NCBI GenBank assembly: GCA_934445015.1
Contig: CAKSDJ010000002.1
Coordinates: 1-64,000 of the forward strand
Reading direction: 5' to 3'
Length of the DNA: 64,000 nucleotides
Source of the DNA: an uncultured Eubacteriales bacterium
Lineage (GTDB): Bacteria > Bacillota > Clostridia > Oscillospirales > Acutalibacteraceae
Shown here: piece by piece, positions 16,493 through 24,589 of the stretch
Numbering within the stretch: position 1 is the stretch's first letter
How the letters are laid out: each line of letters starts with the position of its first letter
Notes under the pieces: generated by a model
Seen by the model: only the letters and a program-made list of their open reading frames with translations
Database searches by the model: none
Told to the model about the DNA's origin: nothing
Made by a program: the position numbers and the translations under genes

Positions 16493-16906
16493 ATGAAAAA
16501 CGCAGTATTTAAAATAATATATATTATTACGGCTGTGGTTGTTGTTATAAATCTTGTTTTTATTATAAAAGGCAGTATTTTTACCGATATTTCAAAACTG
16601 CCCGAAGGCACGCTCTCGTATTCCGATACATCTCCGTCGGGCGACCGTGTTCTTAACGTGTACGTTGTGAAAAACAATCTGGGTGTTGCCGTCAGGGGCG
16701 AAATAAAAACCGCAACGCAAAAATACAACGTTTTTTGGCAGGTAGGCTCCGACCTTGAAAACGCAGGTTGGGTAGATGAGCATAACGTTGTCATAAATGA
16801 CATTACGCTCGACTCCGGCGATAAATTCGGTTATGACTGCCGCCGTGGATATTCGCTTTTTGACGAGGGCTCGCTTGCCGAAAATTCGCTCAGATTGGAA
16901 AGTTAG
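16493..16906 (+). CDS. DUF5412-like single-pass membrane protein
   Basis: 137 residues with an N-terminal membrane helix (about 5-27). The extracellular part contains SDTSPSGDRVLNVYVVKNN, VFWQVGSDLENAGWVDEHNV and ITLDSGDKFGYDCRRG. This order (SPxGxxxLxxY, then a W-D-N/H-T-V-type strand, then a YDxR-like end) fits DUF5412. Function unknown in the family. It follows the membrane protein gene by 2 bp, and rlmD starts 10 bp after its stop. The family call is moderate confidence. Confidence 0.65.
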   Translation: MKNAVFKIIYIITAVVVVINLVFIIKGSIFTDISKLPEGTLSYSDTSPSGDRVLNVYVVKNNLGVAVRGEIKTATQKYNVFWQVGSDLENAGWVDEHNVVINDITLDSGDKFGYDCRRGYSLFDEGSLAENSLRLES

Positions 16907-16916
16907 AAATACAGAT

Positions 16917-18260
16917 ATGAATAAAAACGATATAATAGAAATCACCATTACCGATATTTCGGCAGACGGCAGCGGAATAGGCAAATATAACGGTATGGCG
17001 GTGTTTGTTCCGCTTACCGCCGTGGGTGACTCGGTTGTTGCCAGAGTTTTAAAGGTTAAAAAGAACTACGCCTTTGCAAAAGCCGAACAAATAATACATC
17101 CGTCAGAACGCCGAACAAATATCGATTGCAGTGTTTTTAACCGATGCGGCGGCTGTGTTTTCAGACACATTGATTACCGCACCGAATGTGATATAAAGCA
17201 AAACCGCGTAGCCCAGACTATGCGCCGCATAGGCAAGGTGCAGTTTGACCCAAAACCTATCATTGCGGCAACAAACAGCAACAGGTACCGCAACAAGGCG
17301 CTTTATCCGGTTGCGAAAAACGGCGAACTCGGGTTTTACTCCAAACGTTCGCACAGGGTAATACCGTGCGGCGATTGCCTGCTCCACCCTAAAGAATTTG
17401 CCGACGCGGCAGATATATTTACAAACTTTGTACAAAAGCATAATATCTCGGTTTATGATGAAACGACCCAAAGGGGACTTTTAAGGCACTTTTATTTGCG
17501 CTACGGTTTTAAAACGGGCGAGATTATGGTCGGCGTTGTTATAAACGGCAGCGAACTGCCCGAAGCCGATCAACTTGTAAACCGCCTCAAAACAAAATTC
17601 GGCGACAACCTTAAAAGTGTGATACTTAACATAAACACAAAAAATACAAACGTTGTTTTGGGTGATAAAAACGTAACCGTTTACGGACGCGGTTATATAT
17701 ACGATATTCTTTGCGGCGTAAAGGTAAGAATTTCGCCCCAATCGTTTTATCAGGTCAATAACGCCATGGCTGAAAAACTTTACAAAAAAGCCGCCGAATA
17801 CGCAGAACCCGATGGCAAAAATATTCTCGACCTTTATTGCGGCGCCGGCACAATAGGGCTTTCTATGGCTCATGAGGCAAAAAGCGTTATCGGGGTAGAA
17901 ATAATATCATCTGCCGTAAAAGACGCCCGTATTAACGCCGGGCAAAACAACATTACAAACGCGCGCTTTATATGCGGCGATGCCTCTGACGCAGCAGAAA
18001 AACTTGAAAATGACGGCATATTAACCGATGTTGTGATTTTGGATCCGCCGCGAAAAGGTTGCGACGAATCTCTTTTAAAAACCGTGGCGCTCGGTTTTGC
18101 ACCGCAAAAAATAGTTTATGTTTCGTGCGACGTTGCAACACTTGCACGCGATGCGGCAATTTTGGAACAATTCGGATTTGAACTTAAAGAATACACGCCG
18201 GTCGACCTTTTTCCGAGAACGGCACACGTTGAAACGGTATGCCTGTTTGATAAGAAATAA
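16917..18260 (+). CDS. rlmD: 23S rRNA (uracil-5)-methyltransferase, RlmD/RlmCD type
   Basis: SAM-dependent RNA methyltransferase with an iron-sulfur cluster. TRAM domain at about 3-60; cluster cysteines C71, C77 and C80 (CSVFNRCGGC), with the fourth likely in VIPCGDC. The Rossmann domain has LDLYCGAGTIGLSMA, and the catalytic Cys sits in VYVSCDVATLARD after LDPPRKGCDE. Length 447 is normal. I chose ATG 16917 because the longer frame runs through the gene upstream. Which uridine is methylated (equivalents of U747 and/or U1939) cannot be decided here. Confidence 0.92.
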   Translation: MNKNDIIEITITDISADGSGIGKYNGMAVFVPLTAVGDSVVARVLKVKKNYAFAKAEQIIHPSERRTNIDCSVFNRCGGCVFRHIDYRTECDIKQNRVAQTMRRIGKVQFDPKPIIAATNSNRYRNKALYPVAKNGELGFYSKRSHRVIPCGDCLLHPKEFADAADIFTNFVQKHNISVYDETTQRGLLRHFYLRYGFKTGEIMVGVVINGSELPEADQLVNRLKTKFGDNLKSVILNINTKNTNVVLGDKNVTVYGRGYIYDILCGVKVRISPQSFYQVNNAMAEKLYKKAAEYAEPDGKNILDLYCGAGTIGLSMAHEAKSVIGVEIISSAVKDARINAGQNNITNARFICGDASDAAEKLENDGILTDVVILDPPRKGCDESLLKTVALGFAPQKIVYVSCDVATLARDAAILEQFGFELKEYTPVDLFPRTAHVETVCLFDKK

Positions 18261-18284
18261 GAGTCGGCAATACGGGGGTTTATT

Positions 18285-18743
18285 ATGAAAAAGGCGCTGA
18301 TTACCGCCTTGCTTTTGTGCGGTATTATAATTTTAACAACGGCAGGCTGCGGCAAAAAAACAGACAGCGACAATTTTGACGCCGGTAAAAAAATAGACGT
18401 AATAATAAATAACGGACCGCAAATGTCATCGAACCCGTTTGATTACGTTAAAGCAAGCCAAAAAGAGTATGACGAACTGTTAAAACACCCCAAAGAAACG
18501 TTTGAGTATTCGATCAAAGAATTGATTAAAACAGATGCGGGGCTGGGATTAAAAAGTTATATAGAAGCGCTGCTCTGCCAAGAGATAAACCGTAATTTTG
18601 AATATGATTTTGAAACCGCAAATGACTACCTTGAAAATTACAAAAAATTTTTAGAAAACGGTGAAGCGGATTTTAATTCGTATGATGAATATTCAAAAAC
18701 GCTGATTGACGGTTCTGCCGATATCGAAAATTCAGTGCTTTGA
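18285..18743 (+). CDS. Hypothetical lipoprotein
   Basis: 152 residues. Signal peptide with lipobox (ILTTAGC, Cys at about 23), followed by a charged, Asn/Glu/Tyr-rich mature part with several YDELL/YEDY-like helices and no recognised domain. It should be attached to the outer face of the membrane. GGGGG ribosome site. It follows rlmD by 24 bp and may share its transcript. Function unknown. Confidence 0.75.
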   Translation: MKKALITALLLCGIIILTTAGCGKKTDSDNFDAGKKIDVIINNGPQMSSNPFDYVKASQKEYDELLKHPKETFEYSIKELIKTDAGLGLKSYIEALLCQEINRNFEYDFETANDYLENYKKFLENGEADFNSYDEYSKTLIDGSADIENSVL

Positions 18744-18847
18744 CGTGAAATACGGCAGTTTGCGCTTAAAAGCGGTGCCGCGCCCTTTAAACCTTAAACC
18801 GACAAGCGCAATTCTTAATAAAATTTAAATTTTAGACGTAAGCAAAG

Positions 18848-18878
18848 TAAAAACGCCGCTGTTTGGGGCGCTTTTATT
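18848..18878 (+). terminator. Possible terminator before dacF
   Basis: AAAACGCC (from about 18850) can pair with GGGGCGCTTTT, followed by ATTTTGC. The stem is short with a bulged base, so it is a moderate candidate for the end of the rlmD-lipoprotein transcript. Confidence 0.4.
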
Positions 18879-18931
18879 TTGCTTATAATTTTATATTCCG
18901 CCGCATAATCATATTTGTAGGGGGAATACGT

Positions 18932-20149
18932 ATGAAGCATTTAAAAATTTTTATATCGTCAATATTGTGTATGGGGTTAATGTTTACCGCCTCTTTAAAC
19001 ATTTGTGCCGCCACCGTTTCAAGCGAGTGCGACATTTCGGATATAGAGGTCCCGATAGACGCCGCGGTTACCGACGCCGCAATCGGCACCACACTCGAAA
19101 TAAAGGCAAAATCGGCAATACTTATGGAGGTAAACACAGGCGAAATTTTGTATGAGATGAACCCGGATGAGCAAATGCCGCCGGCGTCCATTACAAAAAT
19201 AATGTCGCTGCTTCTTGTTATGGAGGCAATAGACCGCGGCGAAATGTCACTTGAAGACGTTGTTTCGGCAAGTGAGCACGCCTGCAGTATGGGCGGTTCT
19301 CAAATCTGGCTCGAACCGGGTGAGAGTATGACGGTAGACGATTTGCTTAAAGCGGCTGTTATCGCTTCGGCAAATGATGCCACCGTGGCGCTCGGCGAAC
19401 AGATTGCCGGCAGTGAAGAAGGCTTTGTTGCAATGATGAACCGCCGTGCCGAAGAACTCGGTATGACAAATACAAAATTTATGAACGCCACAGGCCTCGA
19501 CGCCGACGGGCATATATCAACGGCGCACGACGTTGCGATTATGTCGGCTGAACTTATAAAACATCCGCTTATAAAAAATTATTCTACCGTTTGGATGGAC
19601 ACCCTGCGCGACGGTGGAAGCGAACTTGTAAATACAAACAAACTTGTCAGATTTTATAAAGGCACAACAGGTCTTAAAACGGGTACAACATCAGGCGCAG
19701 GATATTGCCTTTCTGCCACTGCCGAGCGAAACGGGCTTAATCTTGTTGCGGTAATTATGGCAGGCGAAACATCAAACGACAGATTTAACGGCGCAAAAAA
19801 ACTGCTTGATTTCGGCTTTGCAAATTACGCTTACAGCGACATTGCACCCGAACTCGGCGACAAAACCGAAATTAAGGTAAAAGGCGGCGTTGTGCAGCAG
19901 ATAAAAATAACCGCCGATGAAAATTTTTGCCTGCTTCTTAAAAAAAGCGATGCCACCGGCATTACCCAAAGCGTTGACATACCGCAAAGCGTGTCGGCGC
20001 CCGTAAAAAAAGGCGATAAAATTGGCGCCGTCAATTTTTACAGAAATGATGAGCAGATCGGCAGCGTAGATATAACCGCGGCCGAAGACACCGAAAAAAT
20101 GACTTTTTTAAATGCCTTTTTATGGCTGATAGACGGATTGTTTAAATAA
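18932..20149 (+). CDS. dacF: D-alanyl-D-alanine carboxypeptidase, PBP5/DacF type (S11)
   Basis: Secreted or membrane-attached penicillin-binding carboxypeptidase. Signal peptide (MKHLKIFISS... to ICAA). Catalytic motifs: SITK (in MPPASITKIMS), SAN (IASANDATVAL) and KTG (GLKTGTTSGAGYC). The C-terminal PBP5-type beta domain and a final hydrophobic helix (MTFLNAFLWLIDGLFK) are present. I chose ATG 18932 behind AGGGGGAA; the frame is open 23 codons further. 405 residues. The DacF name (sporulation-linked) is preferred because the organism is a spore former, but DacA/DacB-like paralogues look alike. Confidence 0.88.
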   Translation: MKHLKIFISSILCMGLMFTASLNICAATVSSECDISDIEVPIDAAVTDAAIGTTLEIKAKSAILMEVNTGEILYEMNPDEQMPPASITKIMSLLLVMEAIDRGEMSLEDVVSASEHACSMGGSQIWLEPGESMTVDDLLKAAVIASANDATVALGEQIAGSEEGFVAMMNRRAEELGMTNTKFMNATGLDADGHISTAHDVAIMSAELIKHPLIKNYSTVWMDTLRDGGSELVNTNKLVRFYKGTTGLKTGTTSGAGYCLSATAERNGLNLVAVIMAGETSNDRFNGAKKLLDFGFANYAYSDIAPELGDKTEIKVKGGVVQQIKITADENFCLLLKKSDATGITQSVDIPQSVSAPVKKGDKIGAVNFYRNDEQIGSVDITAAEDTEKMTFLNAFLWLIDGLFK

Positions 20150-20183
20150 AATTAAAAATAATTGTGAATTTTCGGCAATTCAC

Positions 20184-20212
20184 TTGCAAAAGCGGATAAA
20201 ATAATGTAAAAT
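20184..20212 (+). promoter_or_regulatory. Promoter of pgi
   Basis: TTGCAA (20184-20189), 17-nt spacer, TAAAAT (20207-20212), about 55 bp upstream of the pgi start. A short dyad (GTGAATT/AATTCAC, about 20164-20183) abuts it. Confidence 0.55.
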
Positions 20213-20266
20213 AAATAAAACGGTTAATAATCTTGTATTGTATAATAAAGGGCAGGGATCATTTTA

Positions 20267-21607
20267 ATGTCACTCAGTTTTAACAGTTCATACGCAAAAG
20301 ATTTTATACGCGAAAACGATATAAAAGGTCTTGAAGGTCAGGTTAAGTCCGCACACTGCGCCGTAAACAGCAAAAACGGCCTCGGCAATGACTTTTTAGG
20401 CTGGGTAAACCTGCCGTTCGATTACGATAAGGCAGAGTTTGCGCGCATAAAAGCGGCGGCAGGCAAAATACAATCCGATACCGATGTTCTTATAGTTATA
20501 GGCATAGGCGGCTCATATTTGGGCGCACGCGCCGCTATCGAATTTTTAAAAGGCCCTTATTACAATGCAGTACGCAAAGATGTTCCCGAAATTTATTTTG
20601 CAGGTAACAGTATAAGCGGTTCTACGCTTTCGGATCTTTTAAAAATATGCGAAGGCAAGCGCGTTTCTGTAAACATTATTTCAAAATCCGGCACCACAAC
20701 CGAACCGGCAGTGGCATTCCGCGTGTTCCGCAAATTGCTTGAAGACCGTTACGGCGAGGCCGAAGCGGCAAAGCGCATCTATTGCACTACCGACAAGTCA
20801 CGCGGCACACTTAAAGCCCTTGCCGATGAAAAAGGTTATGAGTGCTTTGTTGTTCCCGATGACGTAGGCGGCAGATTTTCGGTTCTTACAGCCGTGGGCC
20901 TTTTGCCTATTGCCGCAGCAGGCTGCGATATTGACGCACTTATGGCAGGCGCTCAAAAGGCGGTTGCCGATTACAATAAAGAAGACATTGCCGAAAATCC
21001 GTGCTACTTGTACGCCGCTTTGCGAAACGCGTTTTACCGCAAGGGCAAATCGGTAGAGTTGCTTGTTTCGTATGAGCCGCGCTTTACAATGATGGCTGAA
21101 TGGTTCAAACAATTATTCGGCGAGAGCGAGGGCAAAGATAATAAAGGCCTTTTCCCCGCGTCGGTAACCTTTTCAACAGATCTGCATTCAATGGGTCAGT
21201 TTGTTCAGGACGGTTCAAGAATTATGTTTGAAACGGTTGTAACAATCGGCGATAACGGCAGTGACGTAGTTATCGAAAAAGAAGATAATGACGGCGACGG
21301 CCTCAATTTCCTTGTCGGCAAAACAATGTCTTATGTTAATCAAAAGGCGTTTGAAGGCACAGTTCTTGCTCATACCGACGGCGGCGTTCCAAACCTTGTT
21401 ATTTCAATAGACAAAGCAGATGAGGAAAATCTGGGCAGACTTATATACTTCTTTGAAAAGGCATGTGCCGTATCGGGTTATATGCTCGGTGTAAATCCGT
21501 TTGACCAACCCGGAGTAGAAAGTTACAAAAAAAATATGTTTGCGCTTCTCGGTAAACCCGGTTATGAGCAGATGAGGTCTGACCTCGAAGCAAGACTTTC
21601 AAAATAA
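20267..21607 (+). CDS. pgi: Glucose-6-phosphate isomerase
   Basis: Glycolytic enzyme interconverting glucose 6-phosphate and fructose 6-phosphate in the cytosol. Family motifs: [17 protein letters not shown] (substrate-phosphate region), [34 protein letters not shown], and the C-terminal [14 protein letters not shown] with the catalytic Lys. Length 446 fits the short Firmicutes form. It has its own promoter and an AAAGGGCAGGGA ribosome region. It is followed by a small P-loop gene on the same strand. Confidence 0.97.
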   Translation: MSLSFNSSYAKDFIRENDIKGLEGQVKSAHCAVNSKNGLGNDFLGWVNLPFDYDKAEFARIKAAAGKIQSDTDVLIVIGIGGSYLGARAAIEFLKGPYYNAVRKDVPEIYFAGNSISGSTLSDLLKICEGKRVSVNIISKSGTTTEPAVAFRVFRKLLEDRYGEAEAAKRIYCTTDKSRGTLKALADEKGYECFVVPDDVGGRFSVLTAVGLLPIAAAGCDIDALMAGAQKAVADYNKEDIAENPCYLYAALRNAFYRKGKSVELLVSYEPRFTMMAEWFKQLFGESEGKDNKGLFPASVTFSTDLHSMGQFVQDGSRIMFETVVTIGDNGSDVVIEKEDNDGDGLNFLVGKTMSYVNQKAFEGTVLAHTDGGVPNLVISIDKADEENLGRLIYFFEKACAVSGYMLGVNPFDQPGVESYKKNMFALLGKPGYEQMRSDLEARLSK

Positions 21608-21652
21608 AAGCAAAATATCCGCGACAAGCGGTAATATAAAGGAGTTTTTTAT

Positions 21653-22060
21653 ATGATTAAACTTATTGTCGGAAAAAAAGGTGCAGGCAAAACCAAACAT
21701 TTGGTAGAAATGGTTAATCAGGCAGCCGAAACAAGTCTCGGCAACGTGGTATGTATTGAAAAAGGCGGCACACTCACATTTTCCGTTAGTCATAAGGCAC
21801 GTCTTATTTATGCGGACGATTTTTCAATCAGCGGTTATGATGAATATTACGGCTTGCTCGCAGGTGTAAAGGCAGGCAACCACGATGTAACACACATCTT
21901 CGGTGATGCCACACTGCGCATAGGTTCACGCAATTATGATGAACTCGCAGCATTTCTTGAAAGACTTTCAAAAATTGACGACGTTGAGTTTGTATTTACC
22001 GTATCGTGCGATGAATCAGAACTCCCCACAAAGATTTTTGAAATAGCCAAAAAAGCATAA
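21653..22060 (+). CDS. Small P-loop ATP/GTP-binding protein, conserved hypothetical
   Basis: 135 residues. It opens with MIKLIVGKKGAGKTKHLVEM, a clear Walker A. Later segments HIFGDATLRIG and VEFVFTVSCDE could provide the Walker B strand and a final beta strand, giving a minimal P-loop fold. Homologues in Clostridia are usually left as hypothetical or loosely called PilT-like; I do not adopt that name. AAAGGAG ribosome site. It follows pgi by 45 bp and ends at a strong terminator. Confidence 0.8.
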   Translation: MIKLIVGKKGAGKTKHLVEMVNQAAETSLGNVVCIEKGGTLTFSVSHKARLIYADDFSISGYDEYYGLLAGVKAGNHDVTHIFGDATLRIGSRNYDELAAFLERLSKIDDVEFVFTVSCDESELPTKIFEIAKKA

Positions 22061-22080
22061 TACATAAAGTTATTAAAAAG

Positions 22081-22117
22081 GGGCGGTTTGCAGTTTCAGG
22101 CAAACCGTCCTTTTTTT
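22081..22117. terminator. Bidirectional terminator overlapping the end of the AGCS gene
   Basis: Stem GGCGGTTTGC/GCAAACCGTCC with an 8-nt loop, T7 on the plus side and T5 on the minus side. The last codons and the TGA (22096-22098) of the AGCS gene lie inside the hairpin, so it ends both converging transcripts. Confidence 0.9.
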
Positions 22118-23475
22118 ATTACAGAAAACTTATGTGTAATATCTGAAATCTCATTTGTTAAAAACAGCAACGCCGTTATATTGGGTACCGCCATAAGTCC
22201 GTTTAATATTTCCGCGGTGATCCAAACCGCATCGGGTCTGAACACGGCGGCAGGTATCATAAGCAGGGTAAACAAAATCAAAAAACCTTTTTTTGAGTCT
22301 TCGCCAAACAAAAACGCCGTGAATTTAGCGCCGTAAAGCCCCCACCCTATAACCGATGAAAAGGCAAAAAAGCATACAACGGGGCAAAAAACAAAAATAA
22401 CGTTTTTGCCGTAAACCGTGCTTAACGCGTTTATTGTAAGAGCCGACGCGGTGTCAGTGCCGTAATCTATGCCGCCTACGCAAAGCAACGTAAGAGCAGT
22501 AAGTGTACATACAACAATTGTGTCTATAAAAACCTCAACAATCCCCATAAGGCCGAGACTCAGTTCGTCGCCGTCGCTGCAGGCATAAGCGGTAGGCGCG
22601 GTGCCGAGGCCTGCCTCATTTGAGAATATGCCGCGCGACATACCCAGTCGCAAACTTATAAACGCCGACCCTACCGCACCGCCGGTAACACTTTTAGGGT
22701 CAAAAGCGCCCTTAAATATTTGCAAAAAGACCGATGGCAGTTTGTTAAAGTTTACGGCAATTACGCCCACCGTCATAGTAATATAAAGCACTGTCATAAC
22801 AGGTATGATTTTTTCGCAAAATTGCCCCGTTCTGCCGTCGCTTTTCAAAATATATCCGCAAAGCACCGCGCATAAGACACCGACTGAAAGTTTTATAAAA
22901 AAATCCTCACGCGGCGAGAGCGAAGCCAAAACCCTTGCCGCCTGACTTACGCTTGCCGACATAGTGTTTATCTGCGTCAGATTGCCTGTTCCGAAAGCCG
23001 ATATTGCGCCGCATATACAAAAAAATTTGCCGAGCGGCGCAAAATATGCAGGCAGGGCATTTTTTATGTAATACATAACGCCGCCGCTGTAACTGCCGTC
23101 AGGGTTTGTTTCGCGGTAGCGAACCGCAAGCGCAATTTCGGAAAATTTAATTATCATACTTAAAAGGGCAGATACCCACATCCAAAATACCGCGCCTGCA
23201 CCGCCCAGGGCAACTGCACCCGCAACACCCACAATATTTCCTGTGCCCATAGTTGCCGAAAGCGCCGTGCTTGCCGACTGCATAGGTGTAAGCCGCTTTT
23301 TCTGATTGTCTCTACCGCTTTTATCGCCTTTTTTAAAAAAGGTTTTGATTGCTGCTTTAAACGCCCTTATCTGAAAAAAATCTGTGCGCAGCGTAAGGGT
23401 CAATCCGGTAAAAAACATCAGCAGTAAAGTAGGCGTTCCCCAAACAAAGGCGTTAATTTTATTAAGTATTTCCAT
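22096..23475 (-). CDS. Sodium:alanine/amino-acid symporter (AGCS family)
   Basis: Integral membrane transporter importing alanine or glycine with Na+ (or H+). About ten to eleven helices. Signature stretches: TALSATMGTGNIVGVAGAV and RLGMSRGIFSNEAGLGTAPTAYA, both typical of AGCS. About 459 residues. I prefer ATG at 23473-23475, 9 nt after GGGTG; the frame is open to a GTG at 23487, but that codon is part of the site. The last helix is followed by a short basic tail (VIKKGRFA). Stands alone, ending at the shared terminator. Confidence 0.93.
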   Translation of the reverse strand: MEILNKINAFVWGTPTLLLMFFTGLTLTLRTDFFQIRAFKAAIKTFFKKGDKSGRDNQKKRLTPMQSASTALSATMGTGNIVGVAGAVALGGAGAVFWMWVSALLSMIIKFSEIALAVRYRETNPDGSYSGGVMYYIKNALPAYFAPLGKFFCICGAISAFGTGNLTQINTMSASVSQAARVLASLSPREDFFIKLSVGVLCAVLCGYILKSDGRTGQFCEKIIPVMTVLYITMTVGVIAVNFNKLPSVFLQIFKGAFDPKSVTGGAVGSAFISLRLGMSRGIFSNEAGLGTAPTAYACSDGDELSLGLMGIVEVFIDTIVVCTLTALTLLCVGGIDYGTDTASALTINALSTVYGKNVIFVFCPVVCFFAFSSVIGWGLYGAKFTAFLFGEDSKKGFLILFTLLMIPAAVFRPDAVWITAEILNGLMAVPNITALLFLTNEISDITHKFSVIKKGRFA

Positions 23476-23525
23476 AAAATTTTGCACCCGATTTAAAACA
23501 AATTAAATTTTTTTTAAATTAACTA

Positions 23526-23554
23526 TTGATTTTATTAAGTATTTGTGATATTAT
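23526..23554 (+). promoter_or_regulatory. Promoter of tRNA-Arg
   Basis: TTGATT (23526-23531), 17-nt spacer, TATTAT (23549-23554), about 43 bp upstream of the mature tRNA 5' end. Confidence 0.55.
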
Positions 23555-23596
23555 ACTATGGCGGTTTAGTTAAATCGCGGCATTTTAATATGTTTT

Positions 23597-23673
23597 GCGC
23601 CGATAGCTCAGCTGGATAGAGCGTCTGGCTACGGACCAGAAGGTCGGGAGTTCGAATCTTCTTCGGCGCGCCA
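23597..23673 (+). tRNA. tRNA-Arg (anticodon ACG)
   Basis: Complete cloverleaf of 77 nt with encoded CCA. Acceptor GCGCCGA pairs with TCGGCGC, discriminator G. D arm TAGCTCAGCTGGATAGAGC, anticodon arm CTGGCTACGGACCAG with ACG, T arm GGGAGTTCGAATCTTC. ACG reads the CGN Arg box after A34 deamination. No integrated element is visible at its 3' end. Confidence 0.96.
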
Positions 23674-23707
23674 TTTATCACCTCGGTATGCAATCGTGTA
23701 TCGGGGT

Positions 23708-24301
23708 TTATTTTTTTATCAAACTGCATACGGCAAGGTATATTGCAACTATAAATACAGACGGGTTAAGCGTTCCGCTTATCCACAGATACACACCTGC
23801 CGCAAATATCAAAATGCTGAAAACGCCCGTTATGATGCGAACAACACGCTCGCCGCGGTAAACGTCGCTTCGGCGTGCAATTGCCGCAGTCAGCAGTGTT
23901 CCGCCGTCAAGACCTGTCACCGGCAAAAGGTTAAAGGCAGCGATCACCAGATTAAGCACCGCAAATTTAAGCGACGTTTCACTTTTGAAACAAAGATAGT
24001 TTATAAAAAGCGCGCAGAAAACCGCAACGTTTGCAAGCGGACCGCATACGGTTATAACCGTTTCACCGCGTCTTTTAGGTGAAAATCCGCGCACAATCTG
24101 CACGCTTGCCGGTATAAGTCTTACGGCGCGCGGCTGGCAGTCTGCCGCCCACATAGCAAGCAGATGTCCGCTCTCGTGTATAAATACCGCAAAAAGCGTG
24201 GGTACTACAAGCCCCGTGCGGTCAACCGAGAGCATAAAGCATATTACTGCGCAAAATAAAAAAGACACATATATTTCGGTTCCTAAAAATTTAAATCTCA
24301 T
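23708..24301 (-). CDS. Site-2 (M50) metalloprotease, SpoIVFB-like
   Basis: Membrane-embedded zinc protease. In spore formers SpoIVFB cleaves pro-sigma-K in the mother cell. Zinc motif HESGH at 42-46, second motif NLLPVTGLDGG with ligand Asp132, about five to six helices, 197 residues (short, no CBS domain, as in compact SpoIVFB). I chose the ATG at 24301, which overlaps the end of the gene upstream by 11 bp. The upstream small TM protein looks like a reduced SpoIVFA. No sigK lies in the window, so the pro-sigma-K role is inference. Confidence 0.85.
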   Translation of the reverse strand: MRFKFLGTEIYVSFLFCAVICFMLSVDRTGLVVPTLFAVFIHESGHLLAMWAADCQPRAVRLIPASVQIVRGFSPKRRGETVITVCGPLANVAVFCALFINYLCFKSETSLKFAVLNLVIAAFNLLPVTGLDGGTLLTAAIARRSDVYRGERVVRIITGVFSILIFAAGVYLWISGTLNPSVFIVAIYLAVCSLIKK

Positions 24302-24518
24302 TACCTGTTTCACCGTCAAAAAGTTCGCTTACGTTTGTTTCGTCCAAAATATTTTCGGCGTACCATTTTTCCGCTTTCTGGTAACTGCCTGCAAAAAACG
24401 TTTTTATAACAAAAACGGCAATCAAAATCACCGCCATACAAACAGCTTGCGTTACGCAAACGTGTACAAACATATTTTTATATTCACCTTTAAAAACGGT
24501 GTTTTCTTCTTCGTACAA
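24291..24518 (-). CDS. Small transmembrane protein, SpoIVFA-like without LytM domain
   Basis: 75 residues: short acidic N-terminus, one membrane helix (about 17-43), then an outer tail FFAGSYQKAEKWYAENILDE rich in aromatic and acidic residues. This layout resembles the N-terminal part of SpoIVFA (inhibitor and anchor of SpoIVFB), which normally continues into an M23/LytM domain. That domain is absent here and the stop is followed directly by the M50 gene (11-bp overlap). No remnant of a LytM domain is visible in other frames. Either a genuine reduced partner or an unrelated small membrane protein. Confidence 0.6.
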   Translation of the reverse strand: MYEEENTVFKGEYKNMFVHVCVTQAVCMAVILIAVFVIKTFFAGSYQKAEKWYAENILDETNVSELFDGETGNEI

Positions 24519-24531
24519 TTTATGACACCTC

Positions 24532-24560
24532 TTGTAGATTTAAAAAAACTGTGATACAAT
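24532..24560 (+). promoter_or_regulatory. Promoter of the YgiQ-family gene
   Basis: TTGTAG (24532-24537), 17-nt spacer, TACAAT (24555-24560), 30 bp upstream of the ATG. Confidence 0.5.
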
Positions 24561-24589
24561 ACATATATATTTTATATGAGGTCAAGTTT

